A DNA stretch of 64,000 nt from Zingiber officinale (Eukaryota; Streptophyta; Magnoliopsida; Zingiberales; Zingiberaceae): contig NC_055996.1 of NCBI RefSeq assembly GCF_018446385.1, forward strand, positions 47,476,365 to 47,540,364, written 5' to 3'. The notes under the pieces were generated by a model. That model saw only the letters and a program-made list of their open reading frames with translations. It was not told the DNA's origin and searched no databases. The stretch's first letter is position 1. Every line of letters starts with the position of its first letter. The translations under genes and the position numbers were made by a program. Below, in pieces: positions 1-11,219 of the stretch.

Positions 1-1837
1 TGATTTCGAATCTGAACTCTGATTTCAGCCCCTGGGTTGTGCCAAGACTCCACCTATCAACTATCCCATGCATGATAACTATTTTAACAACATGTAATAA
101 CAATTTTAGACTTAAGCTAGAGTAAGGTTCACTGGTTCATGGCATTTTAAGTCACTAAACACATTTAACAATTGAAAGTGTATAAAAGTCAAAATTGCTA
201 GAGTTCTAATTGGTTAAACTTGCTAAGTCCCCTAAGGACCTTTGATTCCGGTTCCTGCCACACACACCATCCTTGCATTGCCCTCCAGCTTCCTCTGTTA
301 GTCCATCTTTCCTTTACCTTTATCTGTAGTATAAGGAAAAGTAGAATCTGTAAGCTTAAAGCTTAGTAAGAAACCATCTACCTCACAAAATCATGCATTC
401 GATGCAATATGCTTTTAAATCATGCTATTTGAAAATATGCGCTGAACTTGCTAAGACATGGTATACTGAACTCGTAAGGCATAACATATAAGTATGGCAT
501 AAGCACTGAATCATGGCAAAGCAACCAAATAAACACTGAACTGAATATAGGCTAAACTAACTGAAACTAAATCTGTAACTGGAAACAAACTCAACTAGCA
601 TAATTGATTTTGAGTTTTTGAAATCTAATACATAATAAGTGAAAATACATAATCATGCTGTTTGGGCCCGGCAACTGTACTTGCTGTGCGCGCATCCCTA
701 ACTAGTCCCGGGTTTGCAAGTCCCGAATCTAGTAGGGTTAACTAGGTTATATAAACCTAGGGACGACTGTGGGAGTCCAACCCAATGGATATCTGATCCA
801 GTACAGTGCCACTGAAAATAAAATATTGAATATAGCTAACTGTTTTAACTTGCTGTTTCTAGGTTATCTGAACCTAGAGCTAGGTTATCTGAACCTAGAG
901 GCGACTGTGAGAGCCCACCCATTGGACCGTAGCCCCATATAGCTAAAATAAACTGATTTACTATTTTAAACGCTTCTAATGCATTTAACTGCACTATTAA
1001 AATGCCTAAGTTGCATTTTTACTGATCTAGTTATTTTGTCGAACACTTAGTGTGCCCCAACTCTCCTCTTTATTAGGGAGGTCACCTTTAGGCACCCGAC
1101 AACGTCTACAACCCCAACTGAAGAGGGTAAGCGTGTCCGGCCCATCTAAAGGTGCTCAACTAAATCCCTAAATCTGAGAGGAGGGTTAAAACACCCTACA
1201 TGTCAACAAAAATCTGCATATTACTAATCTAATGCATAGAAAATCCAAACGGAGCTATTATACTGCAGGTGAGGGGTTTCTTAACTCTTGATCGTAATTT
1301 CTTACGATTCTATTCGCTAGAGTTCTGGTGGAGATGATCCTCTCGACGATCCGATCACGTCTTTGCGTTCCTCTCGCGGAGAAGAACCTCTTTCGTGTTG
1401 GAGTCGTCGCCGGAAAGTGATCCGAGAGCCCTTGGGACTTGGGCGCCGAGAGAGGAAGAGGAGAAGGGGTGTTCGGCGTTGAGGGTTTGGAGAGGGAAAG
1501 TGGCGTGAGGCTTTCGTGAGGAGGAATTGCCGAACCAACTTGAAAATAAACCAAACCCCAACTTAAGTTCTTATTTATATTAAGTGGGTAACTAGGCCCA
1601 ACTCTAATATAAATATAATTGATTCCTCCTTCTTTCAGCACGGCCCTGCTGGGTTCACCGGTTACTAAACTTACCCATAAACCATAGGTCTCGGGTTCGA
1701 TTCCCGCCTAAGCTATTTTACGGTTCTAATTATTTTTGCTACTTCCGCTACTCGGAAAATTCCGGAAAAATATCTAAAAATTCCAGAAAAATCATACTAT
1801 ATTTCTAAAACAGTTTTGAGAATTTTCGGGCTTTACA
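1..1837 (-). repeat. Element A 3' LTR, partial
   Basis: It matches 7324-9126 and ends at TTTACA (TGTAAA on the element strand), directly followed by the polypurine tract. The first 33 bases align poorly with the other LTR, where a palindrome array ends. The rest of the LTR lies beyond the window. Confidence 0.92.
1694..1704 (+). promoter_or_regulatory. tRNA T-arm / Pol III B-box-like motif in A 3' LTR
   Basis: GGTTCGATTCC matches the Pol III B-box consensus GGTTCGANTCC exactly, and the flanking bases (TCGGG and CCCGCC) resemble a tRNA T-arm. It is antisense to element A. I see no convincing A-box or full tRNA fold upstream, so this may be a tRNA/SINE remnant. The same motif occurs at 8983-8993 in the other LTR. 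Confidence 0.45.
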
Positions 1838-1851
1838 ATCCCCCATACCTT
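1838..1851 (-). other. Element A polypurine tract
   Basis: On the minus strand this reads AAGGTATGGGGGAT and abuts the TG of the 3' LTR, the expected primer site for plus-strand synthesis. Confidence 0.8.
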
Positions 1852-1872
1852 ATAAAAAGTTCGTCCCCGAAC

Positions 1873-2496
1873 TTAAAACAATTCTGGGTACTTCTGTCTC
1901 ATGCTGGCCTCTGTCTCCCAAGTCGCCTCTGCTGCTGTGTGATTTTGCCAGCTGAGTTTGACTAATGGTACTTCCTTGTTCCGTAATTTCTTTACCGCTC
2001 GGTCTATTATCTGAATAGGCCGACTGTCATAGCTGAGATCATCACGGACCTATACCAACTGGGGCTCAATCACCTGGGTGGCGTCTGGAATATGCTTCTT
2101 CAGCATGGAGACATGAAATACGTTGTGGACGGCTGACATCTCCTGAGGTAGCTCTAGCTCATATGCTACCTTGCCCACTCTCTTCGTGATAAGGTATGGT
2201 CCCACATATCTGGGAGCTAGCTTGCCCTTCTTCCCAAAACGCATGACTCCCTTCATGGGAGCTACTCTGAGGAAAACTGTATCCCCAACTGAAAACTCTA
2301 GGGGTCTGCGTCGTGTATCAGCATAGCTTTTCTGACGGCTCTGTGCTGTCTCTATCCTCTGGCGAATCTGCTGTATGGCTGCTGTGGTATCTGCTACTAG
2401 ATCTGTCTGAAGCTCTAGTTCTTTCTGTTCACCACTCTCATACCAGCATATTGGAGATCTACACCTCCGCCCATAGAGTGCCTCATAAGGTGCCAT
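1873..2496 (-). pseudogene. Element A integrase C-terminus and chromodomain
   Basis: This is the end of pol. The part from 2496 starts with the MAPYEALYGRRCRSP motif of plant Ty3/Gypsy integrases and continues through the GPYLI and NVFHVSMLKKH region that follows the integrase core. An in-frame TAG at 2052-2050 interrupts it. After the stop the same frame resumes with VRDDLSYD and runs through a chromodomain-like tail (LSWQNHTAAEATWETE, ending YPELF) to a TAA at 1875-1873. In chromoviruses the chromodomain directs integration toward particular chromatin. The internal stop predicts a protein without its chromodomain, unless the stop is read through or is a sequence error. Confidence 0.88.
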
Positions 2497-2700
2497 GCCG
2501 ATAGTGGCCTGATAACTGTTGTTGTATGCAAATTCTGCTAGACTCAGATATTTGCACCAACTTCCTTAAGTCTAGGGCACACGCTCGGAGCATATCTTGA
2601 AGTACTGATTTACTCGCTCCGTCGACCATCTGTCTAAGGATGGAAGGCTGGCTGAATTTCAATTTGGTGCCCAATCTTGTTGTACACACTCCCGAAGTGT
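2483..2700 (-). pseudogene. Element A integrase core, frameshifted segment
   Basis: The 3' half of the integrase core is scattered over frames. A frame from 2689 carries [11 protein letters not shown] and LQDMLRACALD, matching the usual LGTKLKFST...LEDMLRACVLD stretch of plant Gypsy integrases, while the upstream frame runs off into unrelated residues near 2700. Around the second catalytic Asp region the reading changes frame more than once, so no complete D,D35E triad can be made as read. The cause may be real decay or assembly error. A search of sister copies would tell which. Confidence 0.8.
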
Positions 2701-5058
2701 GATGTGAATCTCTGTCTCTGTCTGAAATGATGGTTCGTGGGACTCCATGTAGTCCGACGATCTCCTGAGATACAACTGAGCTAGCTTCTCCATGGAGTAG
2801 GATATCTTGATAGCTAAAAAGTGGGCTGATTTAGTCAACCTGTCGACTATTACCCAGATGGCATCAAAACCATTCTTGGTTCTGGGTAGCCCCACTATGA
2901 AGTCTATCGAGATATCCTCCCACTTCCATTCTGGAATCTGTATAGGCTGCAGAACTCCTCCTGGTCGCTGATGTTCTGCCTTGACCCTCTGACAGGTGAG
3001 GCAGATGCTAACATATCTGGCGATGTCTCGCTTCATCCCGGGCCACCAAAAACGTTTCTTCAGGTCTTGATACATTTTGGTGGAGCCTGGATGCATCGCA
3101 TAGGGAGTCCTGTGAGCTTCATCTAAAATCTGTCTCCGTAGCTCCTCCTGATCTGGAACACAGAGTCTATCACCAAAATACAACACCCCGCTATCGGACA
3201 CTCTGAATTCTCTACTTTCTAATTTTGTTAGCCCTTGCTTGATTTTCTGAATTTCAGGGTCTTGATCCTGAGCTGACTGAATATCACCAAGCAAGGTAGA
3301 CTCTAAGGTCATAGTAGAGAGCTGTCCGACGATGAGTTCGAGACCAAAATCCGCGATCTCCTTCTGTAGGGGTGGTGACATGGCTGCTAGAGATAATAAG
3401 GTAGCGCTGGATTTCCTGCTAAGTGCATCTGCTACCCTATTGGCTTTCCCTGGGTGGTAGAGGATGTCTATGTCATAATCTTTGACTAGCTCTAGCCACC
3501 TGCGCTGTCGCATATTCAGATCCTTCTGAGTGAAGAAGTACTTCAGACTCTGATGATCTGTATACACTCTGCACTGAGCTCCATACAAGTAATGTCTCCA
3601 AATTTTGAGAGAGAACACTACTGCTGCAAGCTCAAGATCATGAGTAGGGTAGTTCTTCTCATAATCCTTGAGTTGTCTGGAGGCATAGGTGATTACCTTG
3701 CCATCTTGCATCAGCACTGCTCCTAATCCCAATTTAGAGGCGTCACTATATATATCGAAGCTGTCTGTATTTTCTGGCAGTGTCAGAATAGGTGCACTAG
3801 TCAATCTCCTCTTGAGTTCGCTGAAGCTGTTCTCGCAGTCCTCTGTCCACTGAAATTTCTTGTTCTTCCTGGTGAGAGCTGTCAGTGGGGAGGCTATCCT
3901 GGAGAAGTCCTCTACAAACTTTCTGTAATATCCTGCTAATCCCAGAAAGCTCCTGATCTCGCTGGCGTTCTTAGGTCTCCTCCAGTTACTTACTACTTCT
4001 ATCTTGCTGGGATCTACCATAATACCATCCTTTGAGATGACGTGACCCAGGAAGGACACCTGATTTAGCCAAAACTCACATTTCGTGAACTTGGCATATA
4101 GCTGGTTCTGCTGAAGGGTCTGCAATACTAGTTTCAGGTGCTCTGAGTGTTCTTCCTGAGTTCCTAAGTAGATAAGAATGTCATCGATAAACACAATAAC
4201 AAACTTATCTAAATACTCCCTGAATACCCTGTTCATGAGATCCATGAATGTAGCTGGAGCATTTGTCACGCCAAAAGGCATGACTACGAACTCGTAATGT
4301 CCATATTTGGTCCTGAATGCTGTCTTCGATATATCACCCTCCTTGACTCTGACTTGGTGATATCCTGATCTGAGGTCAATTTTTGAGAACACTGCTGCTC
4401 CCTTTAACTGGTCGAACAGGTCATCTATTCTGGGAAGAGGATACCTGTTCTTGATCGTGACCTGATTCAGTGCTCTGTAGTCTATACATAGCCGCATGCT
4501 TCCATCCTTCTTCTTCATGAATAGCACAGGCGCTCCCCATCGTGAGTGACTAGGGCGTATGAAGCCCTTGTCAAGTAGCTCCTGTAGCTGCTCATGAAGT
4601 TCCTTCAGTTCTGCTGGAGCCATGCGGTAGGGCGCTTTGGAAATAGGATTGGTGTCGGGGAAGAGCTCTATCTCAAATTCAATCTCCCTGACTGGTGCTA
4701 GGCCTGGTAACTCTTCAGGGAAGACTGCTGAGTAGTCACATACAACTCGGACCTCTGCTAGCTGTTGGTCCTCGTCATGGCTGGTATTGACTACATGTGC
4801 TAGGTACCCCGTACATCCTGAATCCATCAACTTCTGTGCCTTCATAGCTGAGAGAAATTTTCTGGCTTTTCTCCTTAGTTCTCCGATGTACTCGAACTGT
4901 GCTTCTGCTTCGGGTTGGAATACGACTTTCTGTTTACGGCACTCTATGGAAGCACCGTATTTGATCAGAAAGTCCATCCCAAGGATGACGTCGTAGTTAG
5001 TCATTTCCAGCAGGATCAGATCACAGAAGAGTTCCCTGTCTGCTATAATGACTGGCAC
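2659..5058 (-). pseudogene. Element A pol: protease end, reverse transcriptase, RNase H, integrase
   Basis: This is a 799-codon open stretch. It opens with the end of the protease domain ([10 protein letters not shown]), then RT at about residues 130-310 with [22 protein letters not shown] and the catalytic FIDDIL box, then RNase H at about 400-520 ([35 protein letters not shown]). The integrase zinc finger follows at about 600-690 (H...H...CLTCQRVK), with the first part of the integrase core ([20 protein letters not shown]). It is in the same frame as the upstream gag-protease piece, separated only by one TAG. The last 50 or so residues are frame-shifted integrase. RT and RNase H look intact, which fits a recent insertion. 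Confidence 0.93.
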
Positions 5059-5067
5059 TGCTCTGAG

Positions 5068-5778
5068 CTAGTGCGTGGATGCTATGACCTCTCCTGAAGG
5101 TAGTGCCGTCAGAAACTGACCACTGAGTACCTCTGGGGGTATTTCTAATTTCTCGGAGAACAACCTGGCTATATATGAATGGGTTGCCCCAGTATCAAAT
5201 AGAGCAGTAGCACTATACTGAAAAATGCTAATCTGACCTGTGACGACTGTCGAGACATTTGCTACGTCCTCTCTAGTGAGTGAGTAGATCCTCGCGTTCG
5301 CCATAGCTGGAGGGGCTTCTAATCGGCCCTGGCTGATAAGTGGACCTTCTAGAGCGGCCTGCATCTGATGTAACTGAGCTGGCTGGCCTGCATACTGGAT
5401 CAGCTGTGGCTGAGGAAGACCGGTCTTGTTCGGGCACTGCTTGGCCATGTGCCCTTCTTGTCCACATTCAAAGCATCCTCGTGTGCCCTTGCGACAGACC
5501 CCTGGGTGGAATTTCCCACAAGTGGCACACTTTGGATAACTGGGTCGCTTACTAGATGGTCCTCCTTTTGAGTCACTCCCTGATTTGCGCTTGCTGTTGG
5601 AGTTCCCTTTCCAGTTAGAGCTGTGGCCTTGCTGTTTTTGAGTGTGAGAGTTTCCTTGGCCCTTGGACTCTGAGGAGACTTGCTTCTGCTGCTTCATGTT
5701 GTTCTGGTAATGCTCTGTGGTCAAGGCACTGCTCACTAACTCCTCTGTGGTTTGTGGCCTATGTATGCCACCAGCCAC
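5068..5778 (-). pseudogene. Element A gag C-terminus, zinc knuckle and protease
   Basis: The segment holds the gag tail, a CCHC zinc knuckle (CFECGQEGHMAKQCP) that binds RNA, and a retropepsin active site, FDTGATHSYI, in an intact DTG form. A TAG at 5070-5068 splits the protease from the rest of pol; the frame is unchanged on the other side. Upstream it connects to the gag N-terminus through a frameshift near 5760-5790. Gag and pol probably form one polyprotein here, as in other chromoviruses, so the TAG could be a readthrough stop, but a plain nonsense mutation is as likely. Confidence 0.9.
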
Positions 5779-6490
5779 CTGCTATCTCTGGCCTCGGCAT
5801 CTTGAGCATCAACCTGATCCGTTCCTTTTCCGTGCTGACTAGCTCTGGGCATAGACGAGCCAACTTGTTGAATTTCTTCACGGCTTCCTCAACTGAGAGG
5901 TTGCCCTGACGAAACTCAGTGAACTCGTCATAGTGGCGGTTTGTAACCCGCATATGAAAGAACTCCTCAAAGAATTCCTTCTCAAAGTCGGCCCATGTCA
6001 TCTGGCTCACTGGGCGCTTCGTTCTGATTCTTTCCCACCACATGCGTGCGTCTCCTGTCAGGCAGAAGGAGGCACACTTCACCTTCTCGTGTTCCGGCCA
6101 GTCCAGAAGCTCCATCGTGCTCTCCAGTGTTTTGAACCATGCTTGTGCATCCCATGGTTCACTAGCGCCTGAGAAGTTCTCTGGCTTGACTCGCTGCCAC
6201 TGGATCAGATAGGCTTCCTTTCTTGGCTCAGCTGCTGGGGCTACTGGTGCTGGTGCTGGTGCTGGTGGTGGAACCTCTAAGACTACCGGAGTCGTCAAAT
6301 TCGGTTCCGGGGTGACTGTGGGGGTGTTCTGCTGATTAGCCTTTAAGGTGGCTATCTCCTGTTGCTGTTCAGTGAGCTGCTGCTGTAACTGAGCCACTAG
6401 TGCTGTAAGGTCTGGAGGAGGCACTGAACTGCCTGCCTCTTGCTGGGGCTCAGTAGTTAGTGCCCTTCTAGCTGGGCGTCCTCGTGCCAT
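5759..6490 (-). pseudogene. Element A gag N-terminal part (capsid)
   Basis: I place the start at the ATG at 6490 (MARGRPARRAL) rather than the upstream in-frame ATG at 6532, because the residues between look like leader. A glutamine-rich coil (about residues 30-55) and an Ala/Pro-rich linker precede the Retrotrans_gag domain, with motifs FSGASEPWDAQAWF and MRVTNRHYDEFTEFRQGN. This protein packages the element RNA. Near 5775 the frame changes and the downstream gag continues in another frame, a one-step break in an otherwise well-kept gene. Confidence 0.9.
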
Positions 6491-6697
6491 TTCTAAAGAC
6501 AAAGAGAACATAGGTATAACTAACACTATCACAGTTATCTAACTACTGATATCATGGTTAAACTATCACATACTAACAAGCAGTAGGTATATAAACATGA
6601 ACTGTAATAATAAACAAGAAGCATAAATAAAGTAGAGGTGTTCTTACTTGGAAGCTGCAGGTACAATGCTGATGTGTGTGTAGGAAGTATGGAGCAC
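6491..6697 (-). other. Element A leader between primer site and gag
   Basis: About 200 bp of AT-rich untranslated leader. I see no further feature. Confidence 0.6.
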
Positions 6698-6710
6698 TGC
6701 TCTGATACCA
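6698..6710 (-). other. Element A primer binding site
   Basis: The minus strand reads TGGTATCAGAGCA, complementary to the 3' end of initiator tRNA-Met, three bases inside the 5' LTR end (6714). Confidence 0.9.
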
Positions 6711-6921
6711 CTCTGTAACGACCCGCCTTCTGGGTACTAGGCTGTAAGGCGAATCGCTACAGTTATTGCTAAACTATACTGTGCGGAAAGCTAGGCTAAT
6801 TAAAATTTTTCTACTAAACTGATCAAAACTTAATGCTCTGGGTGTACCTAGGAGTTGTACACTTGCTAGGGGAGACAACCTATGCCTCCCGGATGACCTG
6901 CTAGCTGTAATCAGGCATTTC

Positions 6922-7317
6922 AATCGATCCACAAATCGATTGGTGGATCGATCACGGATCGATCCAGATCGCCGGTTCGCAAGTCTGGATCGTTCGGCGG
7001 ATCGATCCAAAAGCTTCTCTTCTTCTTCGCCATGCGCTTGGATCGGTCGCCGATCCGATCAGACCTCACCGATCGGCCTGATGACCGATCGGTGAGCTCC
7101 ATGCGTCTGCTGCCGCGGTGGATCGGTCACCGACCGATCCAAGAGCACCGATCGGCCAGACCGATCGCCCACCTCCCATGTCTCATTGCGCCTCGGATCG
7201 GGGATGACCGATCCATGAGGATAACATCATATATGTCGGATCGGTCGGTGGCCGATCCGACACAACCAGCCTCGATCGGTCTGAGACCGATCGAGTTCGA
7301 TTCGAATCGAACTCGAT
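6922..7317. repeat. GATCGATC-type palindrome array in A LTR
   Basis: About 400 bp packed with GGATCGGT/ACCGATCC inverted pairs. Examples are arms at 7120-7140 (9-bp stem, 3-nt loop) and 7271-7295 (12-bp arms around one base). A perfect 28-bp palindrome at 7290-7317, centred on TTCGAA, closes the array. Only its last bases would be visible in the other LTR, and there the match breaks down. Confidence 0.85.
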
Positions 7318-8982
7318 TTCACAGGTTGTGCCAAGACTCCACCTATCAACTATCCCATGCATGATAACTATTCTAACAACATGTAATAACAATTTTAGAC
7401 TTAAGCTAGAGTAAGGTTCACTGGTTCATGGCATTTTAAGTCACTAAACACATTTAACAATTGAAAGTGTATGAAAGTAAAATTTGCTAGAGTTCTAATT
7501 GGTTAAACTTGCTAAGTCCCCTAAGGACCTTTGATTCCGGTTCCTGCCACACACACCATCCTTGCATTGCCCTCCAGCTTCCTCTGTTAGTCCATCTTTC
7601 CTTTACCTTTATCTGCAGTATAAGGAAAAGTAGAATCTGTAAGCTTAAAGCTTAGTAAGAAACCATCTACCTCACAAAATCATGCATTCGATGCAATATG
7701 CTTTTAAATCATGCTATTTGAAAATATGCGCTGAACTTGCTAAGACATGGTATACTGAACTCGTAAGGCATAACATATAAGCATGGCATAAGCACTAAAT
7801 CATGGCAAAGCAACCAAATAAACACTGAACTGAATATAGGCTAAACTAACTGAAACTAAATCTGTAACTGGAAACAAACTCAACTAGCATAATTGATTTT
7901 GAGTTTTTGAAATCTAATACATAATAAGTGAAAATACATAATCATGCTGTTTGGGCCCGGCAACTGTACTTGCTGTGCGCGCATCCCTAACTAGCCCCGG
8001 GTTTGCAAGTCCCGAATCTAGTAGGGTTAACTAGGTTATCTAAACCTAGGGACGACTGTGGGAGTCCAACCCAATGGATATCTGATCCAGTACAGTGTCA
8101 CTGAAAATAAAATACTGAATATAGCTAACTGTTTTAACTTGCTGTTTCTAGGTTATCTGAACCTAGAGCTAGGTTATCTGAACCTAGATGCGACTGTGGG
8201 AGCCCACCCATTGGACCGTAGCCCCATATAGTTAAAATAAACTGATTTATTGTTTTAAACGCTTCTAATGCATTTAACTGCACTATTAAAATGCCTAAGT
8301 TGCATTTTTACTGATCTAGTTATTTTGTCGAACACTTAGTGTGCCCCAACTCTCCTCTTTATTAGGGAGGTCACCTTTAGGCACCCGACAACGTCTACAA
8401 CCCCAACTGAAGAGGGTAAGCGTGTCCGGCCCATCTAAAGGTGCTCAACTAAATCCCTAAATCTGAGAGGAGGGTTAAAACACCCTACATGTCAACAAAA
8501 ATCTGCATATTACTAATCTAATGCATAGAAAATCCAAACGGAGCTATTATACTGCAGGTGAGGGGTTTCTTACCTCTTGATCGTAATTTCTTACGATTCT
8601 ATTCGCTAGAGTTCCGGTGGAGATGATCATCTCGACGATCCGATCACGTCTTCGCGTTCCTCTCGCGGAGAAGAACCTCTTTCGTGTTGGAGTCGTCGCC
8701 GGAAAGTGATCCGAGAGCCCTTGGGACTTGGGCGCCGAGAGAGGAAGAGGAGAAGGGGTGTTCGGCGTTGAGGGTTTGGAGAGGGAAAGTGGCGTGAGGC
8801 TTTCGTGAGGAGGAATTGCCGAACCAACTTGAAAATAAACCAAACCCCAACTTAAGTTCTTATTTATATTAAGTGGGTAACTAGGCCCAACTCTAATATA
8901 AATATAATTGATTCCTCTTTCTTTTAGCACGGCCCTGCTGGGTTCACCGGTTACTAAACTTACCCGTAAACCATAGGTCTCG

Positions 8983-8993
8983 GGTTCGATTCC
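8983..8993 (+). promoter_or_regulatory. tRNA T-arm / Pol III B-box-like motif in A 5' LTR
   Basis: Second copy of GGTTCGATTCC, identical to 1694-1704 and again antisense to the element. Confidence 0.45.
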
Positions 8994-9126
8994 CGCCTAA
9001 GCTATTTTACGGTTCTAATTATTTTTGCTACTTCCGCTACTCGGAAAATTCCGGAAAAATATCTAAAAATTCCAGAAAAATCATACTATATTTCTAATAT
9101 AGTTTTGAGAATTTTCGGGCTTTACA

Positions 9127-9700
9127 GATTGAGCTTGCACACAAGATGCTCTTAGCCCTTTGCAATGAATCCTTCTGGTTGCTTTATATGGATGCTTTCT
9201 TCAAGACTTCCATTAAAGAATGTTGTCTTGACATCCACTTGCCAAATAGATAAAAGAATCCGGATAGACTTAAGCATGGCTACCAGTGAAAAAGTTTCCT
9301 TTTTCATCAAGCCTTGCTTTGAAAGTTTCTACCTTCCTGTCTATCCCTCTTTTCCTATTATAGACCTTTTTACACCCAAAGGCTTTTACACCATTTGGTG
9401 GTTCTACAAGCTTCCAGACTTTATTAGAATACATATATTCTAATTCTATTATTCATTACTCTTTGCCAAGATGCTGCATCTTTATCTTGGAGTGCTTCGT
9501 CATATGTCCGAAGATCAGGTTCATGTCCTCCTGGGATCGAGTCCAAAAATTCTCCCAAAACATGAATCTTTTTAGGTTGCCTAACAACCCTCCCACTACG
9601 ATGAGGCACTTTCTGCAATTGTGTATCATTTGTGATACGTGTTGCAGTTTCCTTGTGGTATCTCATCTTGTATAGTTGGTACTATATTAGACATGTCTTT
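9127..9700 (-). pseudogene. C1 reverse transcriptase N-terminal fragment and upstream linker
   Basis: On the minus strand the frame from 9666 reads HRSGRVVRQPKKIHVLGEFL and YDEALQDKDAASWQRVM, the conserved stretch just before the Copia RT. RT residues follow in shifting frames (a degenerate NGVKAFGCK, a lysine-rich KVETFKARL segment, then GFIAKGQ...CKLN) up to 9127, where the Gypsy element begins. This is a clear break point inside the RT gene. Several stops and frameshifts show long decay before or after the insertion. Confidence 0.82.
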
Positions 9701-9989
9701 TATTATTTCCGTAAGAACAAATTTACTTATGGGCACTTGGTTTATTACATAGTCCTTTTCTAAAAATCGGTCATTGATACTATCAATGATCTTCTGATTT
9801 TTAAGACTATAAACCTACTTTCATTTCTCTAGGATAACTCACAAACAAGTGAATTCCTGTCCAACTTATCATTGTCTCTCTTCAGCATATGTGCTGGACT
9901 ACCCGAATCCGAATATGCTTCAAAATAGGCTTACGTCTATTCAGTAATTCTTTATGAGTAGAGAGTTCTGACTTTGGAAGGTACTATGT

Positions 9990-10800
9990 TCACTTCCGTT
10001 TCCAGAGTATATCCTTAAAATGAATTTGGTAATTTTTTAAATAACTCATCATTAATCTACTTATTTCCATAAGAGTCTTATACATTCCTTTTTCTACACC
10101 ATTCTGTTGGGGTATACCAAGTGTTGTTAGTTGGGATTGAATCCCTACTTCTGATAAGTGACTCCTAAATTCTCCCAAAAAGAGACTTGCCACTACGATC
10201 TTACCGTAGTGTCTTGATACGTTTACTTTGACGTTTCTCCACATCAGCCTCGTACTCTTTGAACTAATCAAAGCACTTAGACTTGCGGCACATCAAGTAA
10301 ATGTATCCGTATCTCAAATTGTTGTCTATAAAATAGACGAGATATTTGAAAATACCTTTTGTCTGGATAGTCATAGGATCACACAAATCAGAATGAACCA
10401 ATTCCAACATATCTTTGGCTCCATACCCCTTAGACTTAAAAGCTTCTTGGTTATTTTTCCTTCCAAGTAAGACTCGCAGGTTGGAAAGATTTCCACTACT
10501 AATGAACTCAAAAGTTCATCAGCTACCAATGAATCCTACTTAAGTTAATATAACCTAGCTTTAGGTGCCAATGATATAATTGGTTCATTTCCGAAGGTTG
10601 CTTTCTCTTAAAGTTATAAGATATGTTACTAATTTTTATTTGTTGCATCGTGGGAGTTATTGGATTATAAATTATCAACCAACATACCAGAATAGATAAC
10701 TTCTCTATTTTTCTTGATAACAACTTTGTTATCAAAATAGACACAATATCTATTCTATAATAGTTTAGAAACTGAAATCAGGTTCTTTCTAAACTTAGTA
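9990..10800 (-). pseudogene. C1 integrase and pre-integrase remnants
   Basis: The 10744-10523 frame carries KRKQPSEMNQLYHWHLKLGYIN, the GAG-pre-integrase zinc-finger region (H...H). The 10271-9990 frame carries GEFRSHLSEVGIQSQLT and GIPQQNGVEK, the part of the Copia integrase core leading to the catalytic Glu. The stretch between them is out of frame but still recognisably derived. No functional integrase can come from it. Confidence 0.78.
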
Positions 10801-10919
10801 TGTAAAGATAATTTCTAATAATCCATATTTTATTCCTATTAGAGAATAAACCTCTCCCACTGCAACAGCTGCTACTTTTGCAGTAATGCCCATGTGGACG
10901 GTGTTTTTATTTTCATTTA

Positions 10920-11150
10920 GTTGTCGGGTTTCCTGGAACCCTGCAATGAATTGCAGACATGATTAATGGCATCTGTATCTACACTCCAGGTTCTGGTAGA
11001 TAACACCACTAGACATGTTTCAACTAATGAATTAAATACACCTAAATTGTTCTTAGTTCTAAGAAGACAGTCTACCTTAATATCCAAGTCCTATTTACAA
11101 TCATTACAATTGGGACTACTAAGTCTTTTCTATAGTATAACTAGGGGATT
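10920..11150 (-). pseudogene. C1 protease remnant fused to the end of deleted gag
   Basis: On the minus strand VLSTRTWSVDTDAINHVCNSLQGF is the Copia protease start. The active site reads DTD instead of DTG, so it would not work. Upstream residues resemble the lysine-rich stretch after the gag zinc knuckle. Comparison with C3 (58150-58400) shows that almost the whole gag gene is missing between here and the leader at about 11200. Confidence 0.72.
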
Positions 11151-11219
11151 GACAAATATTTTAAATCCTAAGAATCACAAAAATTTTGGTCAAGATCAAT
11201 TCTTTTAAAATCCCTATGA

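Larger units (their letters stand above)
1..9126 (-). mobile_element. Element A: chromodomain Ty3/Gypsy retrotransposon (3' LTR cut by window edge)
   Basis: Two near-identical direct repeats flank a gag-pol region read on the minus strand: 34-1837 and 7324-9126 align almost base for base, with roughly 25 differences by eye (about 1.4%). Domain order is gag, CCHC knuckle, protease, RT, RNase H, integrase, chromodomain, which is the Tekay/Del type of chromovirus. The complete LTR is 6714-9126; the other LTR starts about 575 bp left of the window. The bases just right of the element, GATTG (9127-9131), are the expected 5-bp TSD, whose partner lies outside. A sits inside the RT gene of Copia C1, so it is younger than C1. 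The coding region has several frameshifts and stops, so it is not autonomous as read. Confidence 0.93.
6714..9126 (-). repeat. Element A 5' LTR, complete (2413 bp)
   Basis: On the plus strand it runs from TGTAACGACC to GGGCTTTACA, so both ends carry an inverted TGTAA/TTACA. The left end adjoins the primer site and the right end adjoins GATTG of the interrupted Copia RT gene. It contains a palindrome array (6922-7317) and a B-box-like motif (8983-8993). Confidence 0.93.

Noticed and set aside
1258..1641. 127-codon open frame in LTR A, repeated at 8547-8930 in the other LTR
   Set aside because: Present in both LTRs only because the LTRs are copies; composition is low in complexity and no domain is recognised. 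Possibly transcribed as untranslated region.
1660..1715. A complete tRNA gene
   Set aside because: Only the T-arm/B-box part is convincing; no acceptor stem, D-arm or anticodon arm can be formed around it.
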